NCBI GenBank assembly: GCA_017617525.1
Contig: JAFZWA010000053.1
Location: forward strand, 1 to 64,000
Direction of reading: 5' to 3'
Length of the DNA stretch: 64,000 bases
DNA from: Clostridiales bacterium
GTDB taxonomy: Bacteria; Bacillota; Clostridia; Saccharofermentanales; Saccharofermentanaceae
Shown: piece after piece, positions 36,346 through 45,466 of the stretch
How positions within the stretch are numbered: the first letter of the stretch is position 1
Layout: every line of letters begins with the position of its first letter
Notes under the pieces: generated by a model
Databases searched by the model: none
What the model saw: only the letters and a program-made list of their open reading frames with translations
Told to the model about the DNA's origin: nothing
Program-made: the position numbers and the translations under genes

Positions 36346-37323
36346 ATGGCTTATTATGTAGGAATCGACCTCGGCGGCACAAACATCAAGGCCGGCGTAG
36401 TAACTGAGAAGGGTGAACTTCTGAACAAGGTCAGCATCAAGACAAACGCGGACCGTCCGATGGAAGAGATCATCACCGATATGGGAAATCTGGCGAAGCA
36501 GGCAATCGCTGAAGCTAAGATTTCCGAGTCGGAGGTTGAGGCGATCGGTATCGGCTCTCCGGGAACTCCGGACAACAAGGCCGGCACGCTGGTCTACGCG
36601 ACCAACCTTCCTTTTGTTAACGCACCGATGAGAAAGATCATCCGTTCCGTGATCGATCTTCCGGTCTATATCGATAACGACGCAAACTGCGCGGCTATGG
36701 CGGAGAGTGTTTCCGGCGCGGCAGCGGATGTCGCTGATTCCGTAACGATCACACTCGGTACAGGTATCGGTGCCGGCGTTATCATCAACAACAGAATCTT
36801 CTCCGGCTTTAACCAGGCCGGTTCCGAGTTCGGTCACCATGTCATCATGGTTAACGGACAGCAGTGCTCCTGCGGTCGTAAGGGCTGCTTCGAGGCATAT
36901 GGTTCCGCGTCCGCTCTTGCCAGAATGACAGAAGAGGCCGCGGCAGCAAACCCGACTTCTATCCTCGGTAAGCTTATCGACGAAAACGGCGGACACGCAA
37001 ACGCAAGAATCGCATTTGACGGTATGAGAGCCGGCGACGAGGTTTCCGCGAATGTCGTAGACACATACATCGACTACCTTTCCGAAGGTCTGGCAAACGC
37101 GATCAATACTTTCATGCCGGAAGTACTTTTGATCGGCGGCGGTGTCTGCAACGAAGGTGATCCGCTGATGGTTCCGCTTCGTGAGAAAACACTGAACAAG
37201 CCTTTCTTCGGCCCTGGCGTAAGAAAGACAGAGATCCGTGTTGCCAAGATGGGTAACGACGCCGGTATCGTAGGTGCTGCCATGATGGGTAAGGCCTGCT
37301 TCGACGACAAGATCCAGGGATAA
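36346..37323 (+). CDS. ROK-family glucokinase
   Basis: A 325-aa cytosolic sugar kinase. The N-terminal ATP loop YVGIDLGGTNIKAG, the catalytic Asp in VYIDNDANCAAMAE, the GTGIGAGVIINNRIFSG phosphate segment, and the ROK zinc motif CSCGRKGCFEAYGS (with upstream GHH) are intact. Glucose is the likely substrate, but other hexoses or N-acetyl-hexosamines are possible in this family. It follows ecfT by 83 bp and precedes truA by 4 bp, so it is inserted in the usual ecfT-truA pair. Confidence 0.92.
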   Translation: MAYYVGIDLGGTNIKAGVVTEKGELLNKVSIKTNADRPMEEIITDMGNLAKQAIAEAKISESEVEAIGIGSPGTPDNKAGTLVYATNLPFVNAPMRKIIRSVIDLPVYIDNDANCAAMAESVSGAAADVADSVTITLGTGIGAGVIINNRIFSGFNQAGSEFGHHVIMVNGQQCSCGRKGCFEAYGSASALARMTEEAAAANPTSILGKLIDENGGHANARIAFDGMRAGDEVSANVVDTYIDYLSEGLANAINTFMPEVLLIGGGVCNEGDPLMVPLREKTLNKPFFGPGVRKTEIRVAKMGNDAGIVGAAMMGKACFDDKIQG

Positions 37324-37327
37324 TAAA

Positions 37328-38116
37328 ATGAGTGAGGAAGGCAGACCGCTTACGGATATCCGCATCGCTTTGCTGACCGAATATGACGGGACCGATTTCG
37401 TCGGTTTCCAAAGACAGGATAACGGGCGTTCCGTACAACAGACACTGGAAGAAGCAGTGGAGAAGGTGTACGGGCGCTTTTGTCGTATATACGGATGCAG
37501 CCGGACGGATTCCGGTGTGCATGCCAAGGGACATATTTCCCATGTGGATGTTCCGTTTTCGATCCCGGAGGATAAGATCCCGCTGGCATTAAACGCAGTT
37601 CTTGATGACGATCTCGTGGTACTTTCGGCCAAGGAAGTTCCGGAATCTTTCCACGCGCGTTTCAACAGCAAGGGTAAGCGATACTGCTATCGTGTCAGAA
37701 ACGCGAAGGTGCCCTCTGCCATCAACAGAAGAACCGAGGCTTTCGTTCCGGGTGTGCTTGATGTAGAGGCGATGGACGACGCGGCAAAAGCATTTGTCGG
37801 CACACATGATTTCTCCGCGTTCCGCGCGCAGGGCGGCCCGGACATCACTCCGATCCGCACCATGAAAGACGTTTATGTCAGACGCGGGAAAGGAGATCCC
37901 GATCTTATCGAGATCACCGTCATCGGCGAATCCTTCCTTTATAACATGGTTCGCATCATGGCGGGAACCCTCGTATATGTCGGCCAGGGCAAGATGACCA
38001 AGGCCGAGATCGAAAAACTTCTGACCGGCGAAGGAGTCCGCAAAGAAGCAGGGAAGACCATGCCGGCAAAAGGACTGACGCTCGAAGAGGTTTTCTACGA
38101 CGACCTCATGTGGTAG
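37328..38116 (+). CDS. truA: tRNA pseudouridine(38-40) synthase TruA
   Basis: A 262-aa enzyme modifying the anticodon stem of tRNA. The YDGTDFVGFQRQ motif, the catalytic Asp in CSRTDSGVHAKGH and the FLYNMVRIMAGTLVYVG segment near the C-terminus are conserved. Its position beyond rplQ and ecfT is the standard Firmicutes order. Confidence 0.96.
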   Translation: MSEEGRPLTDIRIALLTEYDGTDFVGFQRQDNGRSVQQTLEEAVEKVYGRFCRIYGCSRTDSGVHAKGHISHVDVPFSIPEDKIPLALNAVLDDDLVVLSAKEVPESFHARFNSKGKRYCYRVRNAKVPSAINRRTEAFVPGVLDVEAMDDAAKAFVGTHDFSAFRAQGGPDITPIRTMKDVYVRRGKGDPDLIEITVIGESFLYNMVRIMAGTLVYVGQGKMTKAEIEKLLTGEGVRKEAGKTMPAKGLTLEEVFYDDLMW

Positions 38117-38152
38117 TATCAAAGAGTGACTAAAACAAAGGAGATTTGAATT

Positions 38153-38638
38153 ATGGCAAATCCAATCGTAACTATTGAAATGGAAAACGGCGGCATCATG
38201 AAGCTCGAGCTTTATCCGGATGTTGCGCCGATCAGCGTACAGAACTTCGTAGACCTCGCAGAGAAAGGCTTCTATGACGGTCTGATCTTCCACCGTGTCA
38301 TCTCCGGATTCATGATCCAGGGCGGTGACCCGACAGGTACAGGCATGGGTGGCCCTGGCCATCACATCAAGGGCGAGTTCAGAGCTAACGGTGTTCCGAA
38401 CGATCTGTCTCACGAGCGTGGAGTTCTTTCCATGGCAAGAGCAGGAGATCCGAACTCCGCTGGTTCACAGTTCTTCATCATGCACGAAGACGGACCGTTC
38501 CTCGACGGTAACTACGCTGCTTTCGGCAGAATCATCGAAGGCATCGAAGTCGTTGACGAGATCGCTTCTACTCCGACAGACCGTGGCGACCGCCCGCTCA
38601 AGGAGCAGAAGATGAAAAAGGTTACGGTAGTTAAGTAA
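38153..38638 (+). CDS. cyclophilin-type peptidyl-prolyl isomerase
   Basis: A 161-aa cytosolic cyclophilin. Active-site segments FHRVISGFMIQGGDPTGTGM (Arg, Phe, Gln), SMARAGDPNSAGSQFFIM and LDGNYAAFGRIIEGIEVVD are intact. There is no signal peptide, so it assists folding inside the cell. AAGGAG precedes the ATG, and a clear terminator follows. Confidence 0.95.
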   Translation: MANPIVTIEMENGGIMKLELYPDVAPISVQNFVDLAEKGFYDGLIFHRVISGFMIQGGDPTGTGMGGPGHHIKGEFRANGVPNDLSHERGVLSMARAGDPNSAGSQFFIMHEDGPFLDGNYAAFGRIIEGIEVVDEIASTPTDRGDRPLKEQKMKKVTVVK

Positions 38639-38663
38639 TTCTTCTGAAAATTCAAGCAGAAAT

Positions 38664-38698
38664 AAACCTTCTCGAGATCATTCTTGAGAAGGTTTTTT
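38664..38698 (+). terminator. terminator after the cyclophilin gene
   Basis: Stem AACCTTCTC/GAGAAGGTT (38665-38673 and 38686-38694) followed by TTTT. It also separates this strand from the converging glycosyltransferase gene. Confidence 0.85.
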
Positions 38699-38732
38699 CA
38701 TGCGCATATTTCTAAAGAAGAATTACTTTGTA

Positions 38733-39677
38733 TCAGTCTTTCTTTTCTAAGTTATCTTCCCCGATGATGTATAGCGGACGCTTCTTGACTTCGATGTATG
38801 TCTTAGCAAGATACTCGCCGATGATACCGAGTGCCATCAGGATCATGCCGCCAAGGAAGAGCATGAAGGACAAGAGGGAAGGATAACCTGCGGCCTTTTC
38901 CCATGTCTGATAAATGAGGGCGTGGATGAAGTAGTAGACCAAGTAAACGAAGGCGCCCAGTGAAGTGAGGAAGCCGACGATCATCGCGATACGCAGAGGC
39001 GCGGTGGTAAAGGATACGATACCTTCGATGGCGTAACGGAAAAGCTTCCAAAACGACCACTTCGTTTCGCCGGCGACACGCTCGACGTTTTCATATTCGA
39101 GCCACTTGGTGCGGAATCCGACCCAGGCGAAGATACCTTTGCTGAAACGCTGTCTTTCACCGAGGGAAAGGATCGCGTCAACGACCGGACGCTTCATGAC
39201 ACGGAAGTCTCTTGCGCCGTCGACGATCTCGACATCCGTGAACTTGTTGATCAAGTGATAGAAACGGCGGGCAAACCAGCTTCGGATCGGCGGTTCACCT
39301 TTTCTGGAGACACGGCGCGTCGCGATGATGTCACACTCGTCGTTTTCCAGAGCCTGGAACATTTCAGGAAGAAGTGACGGCGGGTCCTGCATATCGGCAT
39401 CCAGTAGACCGATCCATTCGCCTTTGGCGGCAGAGAGACCTGCGTACATCGCGGCTTCTTTACCGAAGTTTCTGGAGAAAGAGATGTAGCGGACACGAGA
39501 GTCCTTTTCGGCCATATCCTTAAGCACGGAAAGTGTCTTGTCACGGCTGCCGTCATTGACAAAGATCAGTTCGTACTCGTATTTCGAGCACTCGTCCATG
39601 ACTTTACAAAGAGCTTCGTAAAGAAACGGAAGGGCTTCTTCTTCGTTGTAACAGGGAACCATCAGACTGACCAGCAT
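38733..39677 (-). CDS. GT2 polyprenyl-phosphate glycosyltransferase (CsbB/GtrB-like)
   Basis: A 314-aa protein: an N-terminal GT-A domain with SLMVPCYNEEEALPFLYEAL, the DxD-type LLDADMQDPPSLLPEM, and FSRNFGKEAAMYAGLSAAKG, followed by two C-terminal membrane helices (about 225-250 and 262-285). Such enzymes place a sugar on undecaprenyl phosphate at the inner face. In Bacillus, CsbB works with YfhO, and two yfhO-like genes lie divergently next door, supporting the same role. The start at 39677 is preferred because GAGGTGGG precedes it; an ATG 12 bases earlier has no site. Confidence 0.9.
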   Translation of the reverse strand: MLVSLMVPCYNEEEALPFLYEALCKVMDECSKYEYELIFVNDGSRDKTLSVLKDMAEKDSRVRYISFSRNFGKEAAMYAGLSAAKGEWIGLLDADMQDPPSLLPEMFQALENDECDIIATRRVSRKGEPPIRSWFARRFYHLINKFTDVEIVDGARDFRVMKRPVVDAILSLGERQRFSKGIFAWVGFRTKWLEYENVERVAGETKWSFWKLFRYAIEGIVSFTTAPLRIAMIVGFLTSLGAFVYLVYYFIHALIYQTWEKAAGYPSLLSFMLFLGGMILMALGIIGEYLAKTYIEVKKRPLYIIGEDNLEKKD

Positions 39678-39814
39678 AACCCACCTCATAAGTTTTTGTC
39701 TTTAAGTTAAGTATACTACATGGAGGGCGCAAAAAGCACGGTTTCTGTCGCTGACCTTTGGGAAAAGAGCGATTTTGTGATACGATACCTATGTAATCAA
39801 TAAGGAGTCTTCCC

Positions 39815-42640
39815 ATGATCGAAAAGAACTCGCTTGAAATTAAGATCAAAAAAACGAAAAAACGGGATATTCGCCCGCTGTTTTCGTTTGTTGCCGTGTT
39901 CTTCTCGCTGATCGTGGTCATGTTCACGGTGGGTGTCTCACCGTTCGGGAATAACAGTGTCCTGGTATCGGACCTGGCCGCGCAGTACGCTCCGTATCTC
40001 GCGACGCTGCGAAATAAGCTCATGTCCGGAGGTTCGCTTACCTATTCTTTTGAGGTCGGCATGGGAAAAAACTTCATGGGCATCCTTGCCTACTACATCT
40101 CCAGTCCGCTGAATCTTTTGACGCTGCTTTTCCCGGTGTCGAAACTATCGGAAGCGATCGTCCTCATCGCGATCTTGAAACTCTCCTTTGCCGGCGCTTT
40201 TATGACGGCATTGATCGACCATAAGTTCAGTTCAAAGACGAAGATGAGCATACTCTTCGGTATGATGTATGCGCTCTCGTCTTTTTCCATGTCGTTTATC
40301 TTCAACTTTATCTGGTTCGACGGCTTTGCGCTTCTTCCGCTCGTGATCCTTTTCACCGAGAAGTTCAAAGACGATATACGACAGGCGTGGAAGCTTCTGA
40401 TCGTCCTGATCCTTTTGTTTGCGTCGAATTACTACATGGCCTATATGGTCGGTATTTTCGCTTTTTTCTATCTGATCGGTATCCTGGAATATCAGAGTAA
40501 TGTGTCGAAGGGAAAAGCACCTTCCGCGGGAAAGACGGTGGGCGTATTCATTCTGGTCGCGATCTGTGCAGCGATGGTATGTGCTGCCCTTTTGATCCCG
40601 GCAGGCCTCGACACCATAAGAAACGGCGACAATTCCTCGAGCCTGTCCGTTTCCATGGACTCCGGATTCCCGCTGGTCAAGCTGCTCCCGCAGATCTTCA
40701 TTAACAAGATGAAGAGCATCTCGGAAAACCTGCCGTTTATTTATTCTAGCCTGGCAGTTCTGGAACTGGTGATCCTCTTCTTCATGAATCCGCAGATCAC
40801 CAGGAAGTTGAAGATCCGTGCCGGACTCGGACTCGGCTTTGGTATCTTATCGTTTATCTTCCCGATCCTGAATACGGCATGGCACCTTTTCAATGAACCG
40901 AACTGGTTCCTCTATCGCTATTCATTCATCTTTATCTTCGGAACGATCCTTATCGCGTTCTATTCTTTCCTGCACATTTCCGATCTGAGGAATAAAGACT
41001 TCGTGAAAACGATCGGTATCATTTTCGCGCTCCTCTGCATCGGCGAGGCGTTCGGCGGTGTCGAAAGAGAAGATTCCATGTATTTCCAGAACCTGATCAT
41101 GATCGCGCTGATCGGTCTTTGCCTCTGGGGCATGTCAAAAGAGAAATGGCCGGAGTCCATGTCGAATCTGAAAAAATACAGAAGCGGCATCATCGTTCCG
41201 ATCGTGCTCGTGGAGATCGTTTTCCTCGCGCCGAAGCTGACGGTCGGAGCCATCTGGAATGATACCCAGAGCGCTAAGTCTTTCTCGACAGAGGTTGCTG
41301 ATCTTATCGACCTGACGGAAGACCTCGACGACGGTTCGGGCAAGAGAACCGAGCAGGCAGGAACTCTGGGCAAGAATATCGACTCTTTGAGCCTTTCGTC
41401 TTATACAAGTACAAAAGGACTCGGCGCTTTCTGTTCGATGTCGAATAAGACGATGCAGCATTTCCTCAAGCAGCTCGGTTACTGCGCGAATTTCAACTAC
41501 ACATCCATAGAACACAGAAACGTAAACCTGCTGGCGGACTCGCTCATGGGCATTTCTTATGTGGTTTCCGACGCGAGCGCGATCCCGGGCCTGAATCCGA
41601 TATCTTCAGCCGGAAAATATACACTGTTTGAAAATCCGTATTCTGTCGGAATGGTCTTCCTTGCCGAAAAGAACGCATACGCTTTTGACGGATACAGTCT
41701 GGAGAAGGCGGCAGGAGACGCCAACGCCGAGACGGAAGAAGGCATTAAGGACAAAAAAACAGAACCGGAACAGGTAATTGAAAAAGACTATTTCGCTTTC
41801 CAAGAAGGCCTTGTAACTTCCCTCACGGGGATCGAGGCGGACGATGTATTTGATACCAGACATCTGACCTGGGAAGTATTCAACGCGCAGAAAGCAGACG
41901 GAAGCATCATCGCCGAGCCTCTTAAGTATGACCTTGATAAGGACAGACTCAATCTTGAGAATGTAGCAGGTGGATACAACGATCCGGATCTGACATATTA
42001 TCTGCGTGGCAGTGACAAGTCCCCGATCATCCTCAAGGCGACCATGTATGTAAAGACAGATGGTCCTGTATATCTTTCGGTCCCGTTCCTGATGAAAAGC
42101 GCGCCGGTCAGTATCTACTGCAACGGAAAATGTATCTACAAAGAGGAATCCACTTCATACTATTCCGTGATCGTGGATGCCGGAATGCATGATCAGGGCG
42201 AGCTGATCACCTTTGAGATCCGTTGTAACGATGATGTCCTGGCATGCTATGAACCATACGCCAGCGAGACGAATCTGGCGGCGCTTTCCGAGCAGACGGA
42301 AAAACTGAAAGACGGAATATCCGATCTTTCCGTCAAAGACGGACACGTTTCTTTCTCGGCAGAAGCTTCTGAAGGTCAGATCCTGATCGCGACGATTCCG
42401 TACGAAAAGGGCTGGTCGGCAAAAGTAGACGGAAAAGATGTGGAGATCGTACCCTATCAGGACGCGTTTATCTCCATTCCGTTAGTGGCCGGAAGCCACG
42501 ACGTAGAACTGCAATTCGATCCCCCCGGAGCTCGAATTGGTGTTATAATCAGTGCACTGGGGGTCTTTGCCTGTGCGGCTCTAATCTTCTGTACAAGAAA
42601 GAGCGGTAAGGTGAAGCAGCAAAGGAGGGAACAGGATTGA
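39815..42640 (+). CDS. YfhO-family multi-pass envelope glycosyltransferase, copy 1
   Basis: A 941-aa protein with roughly a dozen or more hydrophobic segments in the first 500 residues, a large extracytoplasmic domain (about 480-890), and a final helix (about 905-925). Early motifs LVSDLAAQYAPYLATLRNKL and SPLNLLTLLFPVSKL, and C-terminal PYEKGWSAKVDGKDVEIVPY with FISIPLVAGSHDVEL, fit YfhO. Members move sugars from undecaprenyl-phosphate onto wall or lipoteichoic polymers outside the membrane in Bacillus and Listeria. The acceptor here is unknown. AAGGAG precedes the ATG. It overlaps its paralogue by 4 bp. Confidence 0.88.
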   Translation: MIEKNSLEIKIKKTKKRDIRPLFSFVAVFFSLIVVMFTVGVSPFGNNSVLVSDLAAQYAPYLATLRNKLMSGGSLTYSFEVGMGKNFMGILAYYISSPLNLLTLLFPVSKLSEAIVLIAILKLSFAGAFMTALIDHKFSSKTKMSILFGMMYALSSFSMSFIFNFIWFDGFALLPLVILFTEKFKDDIRQAWKLLIVLILLFASNYYMAYMVGIFAFFYLIGILEYQSNVSKGKAPSAGKTVGVFILVAICAAMVCAALLIPAGLDTIRNGDNSSSLSVSMDSGFPLVKLLPQIFINKMKSISENLPFIYSSLAVLELVILFFMNPQITRKLKIRAGLGLGFGILSFIFPILNTAWHLFNEPNWFLYRYSFIFIFGTILIAFYSFLHISDLRNKDFVKTIGIIFALLCIGEAFGGVEREDSMYFQNLIMIALIGLCLWGMSKEKWPESMSNLKKYRSGIIVPIVLVEIVFLAPKLTVGAIWNDTQSAKSFSTEVADLIDLTEDLDDGSGKRTEQAGTLGKNIDSLSLSSYTSTKGLGAFCSMSNKTMQHFLKQLGYCANFNYTSIEHRNVNLLADSLMGISYVVSDASAIPGLNPISSAGKYTLFENPYSVGMVFLAEKNAYAFDGYSLEKAAGDANAETEEGIKDKKTEPEQVIEKDYFAFQEGLVTSLTGIEADDVFDTRHLTWEVFNAQKADGSIIAEPLKYDLDKDRLNLENVAGGYNDPDLTYYLRGSDKSPIILKATMYVKTDGPVYLSVPFLMKSAPVSIYCNGKCIYKEESTSYYSVIVDAGMHDQGELITFEIRCNDDVLACYEPYASETNLAALSEQTEKLKDGISDLSVKDGHVSFSAEASEGQILIATIPYEKGWSAKVDGKDVEIVPYQDAFISIPLVAGSHDVELQFDPPGARIGVIISALGVFACAALIFCTRKSGKVKQQRREQD

Positions 42641-45438
42641 TAGAGAAGACAACGCTCGAAAAGAAAGCGGGAAGAAAGATCGACACCCGTCCCCTCATAG
42701 CATTCTTTGTGACCATGGTTTCCCTGATCGTGGTCTTCCTGATCAACATGATCGTTCCCTTCGGAAACAGAAATGTACTGACTTCTGATCTGGGCGCGCA
42801 GTATGGTCCGTATCTCATGGGATACAAGCAGGCGCTTCTTTCCGGAGAGTCCCTTTTCTACAACAGAAGCCTCGGCATCGGCTCGAACACGTTAGGTGTA
42901 TTCGGTTACTATCTCTCGAGCCCTTTGAATCTGATCACGCTTCTTTTCCCGACGACAATGATCCAGGAACTGGTTACCTGCCTGATCATCATCAAGCTTT
43001 CTTTTGCCGGCGCGTTTATGACCTGGCTTTTGGACAGAAAGTTCAAGACCGAAGATAAGATGACCATCATGTTCGGTCTGATGTATCCTCTTTGTACATT
43101 CGCGATCGTTTATATTTTTAACATCATGTGGCTCGACGGATTCGCGATCCTGCCGCTTTTGATCCTCCTTTGTGAAAAATTCATCGAGGATCGGAAAAAG
43201 ACCTGGCCGGTGATCACGCTGGTCCTTCTGGTCCTGTTTGTTTCCGGTTACTATATCGCCTACATGGTCGGAATCTTCTCCTTCATCTATCTCATTTCCG
43301 TAATGGGCTATCAGGGAAGGTTCAAAAAGGAAACGGAAAAAGAGGGCATGAAGACCGTCGGCATGTTTATCCTCTCGGCGATCACCGCCGCGATGATGAG
43401 CGCGTGCATTCTCCTTCCTGCAGGACTCAATACGATCGGCAATCCCGATTACTCCGAGCAGCCTTCCATCATGTCGATGCAGCCGGAGTTTAAGTTCGCG
43501 TCCATATTCGATCAGTTCGTCGAAAAGAAGGCCGGAGATCTTTCGGCCAACATGCCGTATATTTTCTGCGGAGTTACGGCGCTGTTCCTTTGCATCCTGT
43601 TCTTCTTCAATCCGAAGATCAAGAGATCTCTGAAGACAGCGATCGGATTTGCGTTCGGTTTCGGCATCTTATGTTTCCAGTTCCCGCTTTTCAACGCGGC
43701 ATGGCACCTGTTCGATGACCCGAACTGGTTCAATTTCCGTTACGCGTTCCTTTTCTCATTTGTAATGATCCTTGTCGCGTTCTATTCTTACCTGAATATG
43801 AAGGATTGCGAAAAGAAGCATTTCTATAAAGCATTCGGCGTCGTTTTAGCGCTTTTGCTTTTCTCGCAGAGCTTCGGCCGTATGGCCAAGGAAGAAAACT
43901 CTTTCTTTGCGACACTTTTATTCTTAGTCCTGATCAGTGTCCTTCTTTACGGTATGACACTCGAAAAGTGGCCGGATGTCATCTATAACCTGAAGAGGAT
44001 CGGGGCCTGGCTCCTCGTTGCCGTGATCGTAGTCGAGATCGTCGTTTTCAATCCGCGCGCCCTGATGCCGGACGTATTTAACGGCGTGCAGGATGCTCCG
44101 GAATTCAAAAAGACACTGAATGAGATCGAGGTGCTTTCCGACAGTATCGAGGATCAGGACTGGTTCCGCACGGAGTCGCACAGAACCTGGCATCATCTGG
44201 TATACGCGAACAATCTTCCTTTCTATTCGGGAAGAGAAGGCATAAGCATATTTGCTTCCATGGCAAATAAAAAGTCCAATCATTTCCTCAAGCAGCTGGG
44301 CTATAAATCGAACTATAATTATTTCTCTCTCCATCACGATAATGTGATCATGCCGGCGGACTCGATCCTGGGTGTTCGGTATATCCTTTCGAAAACGGAA
44401 GGCATTATGGAGCTGGAAAAGGTCGGTACTGAGGACGAACTTTATCTTTATAAGAACGAATACGCTTGCCCGGCGGCACTCGTCGTGAAACCGGACGCGC
44501 TTTCCTTCGACGGATACGCTCTGGAGAAAGATGAAACGACTAAAGATTACTTTGCTTTCCAGGAAGACTGGTTCAAATCTCTTTCCGGTGTGGATGCTTC
44601 CGATGTCTACGATACGTTTACGGCGAAATGGGAGATCATCAACGGTCAGCCCACAGATATTCCTCCGGCAGAATCGATCGTCGAGCAGGATCTTAAGAAG
44701 AATGAACTCAACAACGAAACGGCAAATATCGAAGCAGAAGGTCTGAACATTTATCTGAGAAATAACGATAAAGCGCCTCTGGTATTCCGTACCACAATCA
44801 AAGCAGAGCGCGACGGAGCCATCTATTTTGAGATCCCGTACCTTTGCATGCAGTGCAATACAGAGATCTACGTGAATGACGAACAGATCGCGTCCAAGGC
44901 CTCGCATTCTTTCTACACCGTGATCCTTAACCTCGGTTCTTTCAGCAAGGGCGATGAAGTGAAAGTCGAGATCAGAGCGCTGGAAGATGTCTACGGATCG
45001 TTCGAGCCTATCTTCGCGTATGTCGATCCGACGGCAATGGCACCCCAGAAGGAAGCGCTGACTGACGGACTTAAGAGTGTTGACGTCACAAACGGTCACT
45101 ATGTGATCGAAACAGATACGGCTGAAGATGCCGGTATCCTGATCACGGCTCCTTACGAAAAGGGCTGGAAGGCGTATGTTGACGGAAAAGAAACAGAGAT
45201 CATCGCATATCAGGATGCGTTACTTTATATTCCGGTTTCCGCGGGAGCACATAAAGTGGAACTCCGCTTTACGCCGCCCGGATGGAACGTCGGACTTCTT
45301 GCGAGCGGACTCGGCGTGGTTGTTTTTGCCGCGGTATCGTTCCTGTTACTGAGAAAGAAAAAGAGTTCGGAAGCTGTTGTTGTCGAGGGAAAAGATGAGG
45401 CCCCCGAGACAAAAGCGGAAGAACCTGCGACTACTTGA
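42637..45438 (+). CDS. YfhO-family multi-pass envelope glycosyltransferase, copy 2
   Basis: A 933-aa tandem paralogue of the preceding protein with the same layout: VLTSDLGAQYGPYLMGYKQA, SPLNLITLLFPTTMIQELVT, FNAAWHLFDDPNWFNFRYAF, and C-terminal PYEKGWKAYVDGKETEIIAY. The two clearly arose by duplication but have diverged over most of their length. The start is TTG within TTGA shared with the upstream stop, with GGAGGG seven bases before. I infer that the pair may act on different sugars or acceptors, or form a heteromer. Confidence 0.87.
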   Translation: MIEKTTLEKKAGRKIDTRPLIAFFVTMVSLIVVFLINMIVPFGNRNVLTSDLGAQYGPYLMGYKQALLSGESLFYNRSLGIGSNTLGVFGYYLSSPLNLITLLFPTTMIQELVTCLIIIKLSFAGAFMTWLLDRKFKTEDKMTIMFGLMYPLCTFAIVYIFNIMWLDGFAILPLLILLCEKFIEDRKKTWPVITLVLLVLFVSGYYIAYMVGIFSFIYLISVMGYQGRFKKETEKEGMKTVGMFILSAITAAMMSACILLPAGLNTIGNPDYSEQPSIMSMQPEFKFASIFDQFVEKKAGDLSANMPYIFCGVTALFLCILFFFNPKIKRSLKTAIGFAFGFGILCFQFPLFNAAWHLFDDPNWFNFRYAFLFSFVMILVAFYSYLNMKDCEKKHFYKAFGVVLALLLFSQSFGRMAKEENSFFATLLFLVLISVLLYGMTLEKWPDVIYNLKRIGAWLLVAVIVVEIVVFNPRALMPDVFNGVQDAPEFKKTLNEIEVLSDSIEDQDWFRTESHRTWHHLVYANNLPFYSGREGISIFASMANKKSNHFLKQLGYKSNYNYFSLHHDNVIMPADSILGVRYILSKTEGIMELEKVGTEDELYLYKNEYACPAALVVKPDALSFDGYALEKDETTKDYFAFQEDWFKSLSGVDASDVYDTFTAKWEIINGQPTDIPPAESIVEQDLKKNELNNETANIEAEGLNIYLRNNDKAPLVFRTTIKAERDGAIYFEIPYLCMQCNTEIYVNDEQIASKASHSFYTVILNLGSFSKGDEVKVEIRALEDVYGSFEPIFAYVDPTAMAPQKEALTDGLKSVDVTNGHYVIETDTAEDAGILITAPYEKGWKAYVDGKETEIIAYQDALLYIPVSAGAHKVELRFTPPGWNVGLLASGLGVVVFAAVSFLLLRKKKSSEAVVVEGKDEAPETKAEEPATT

Positions 45439-45466
45439 TCTTGTTTAATGAGGAGGAGAAGAGAAG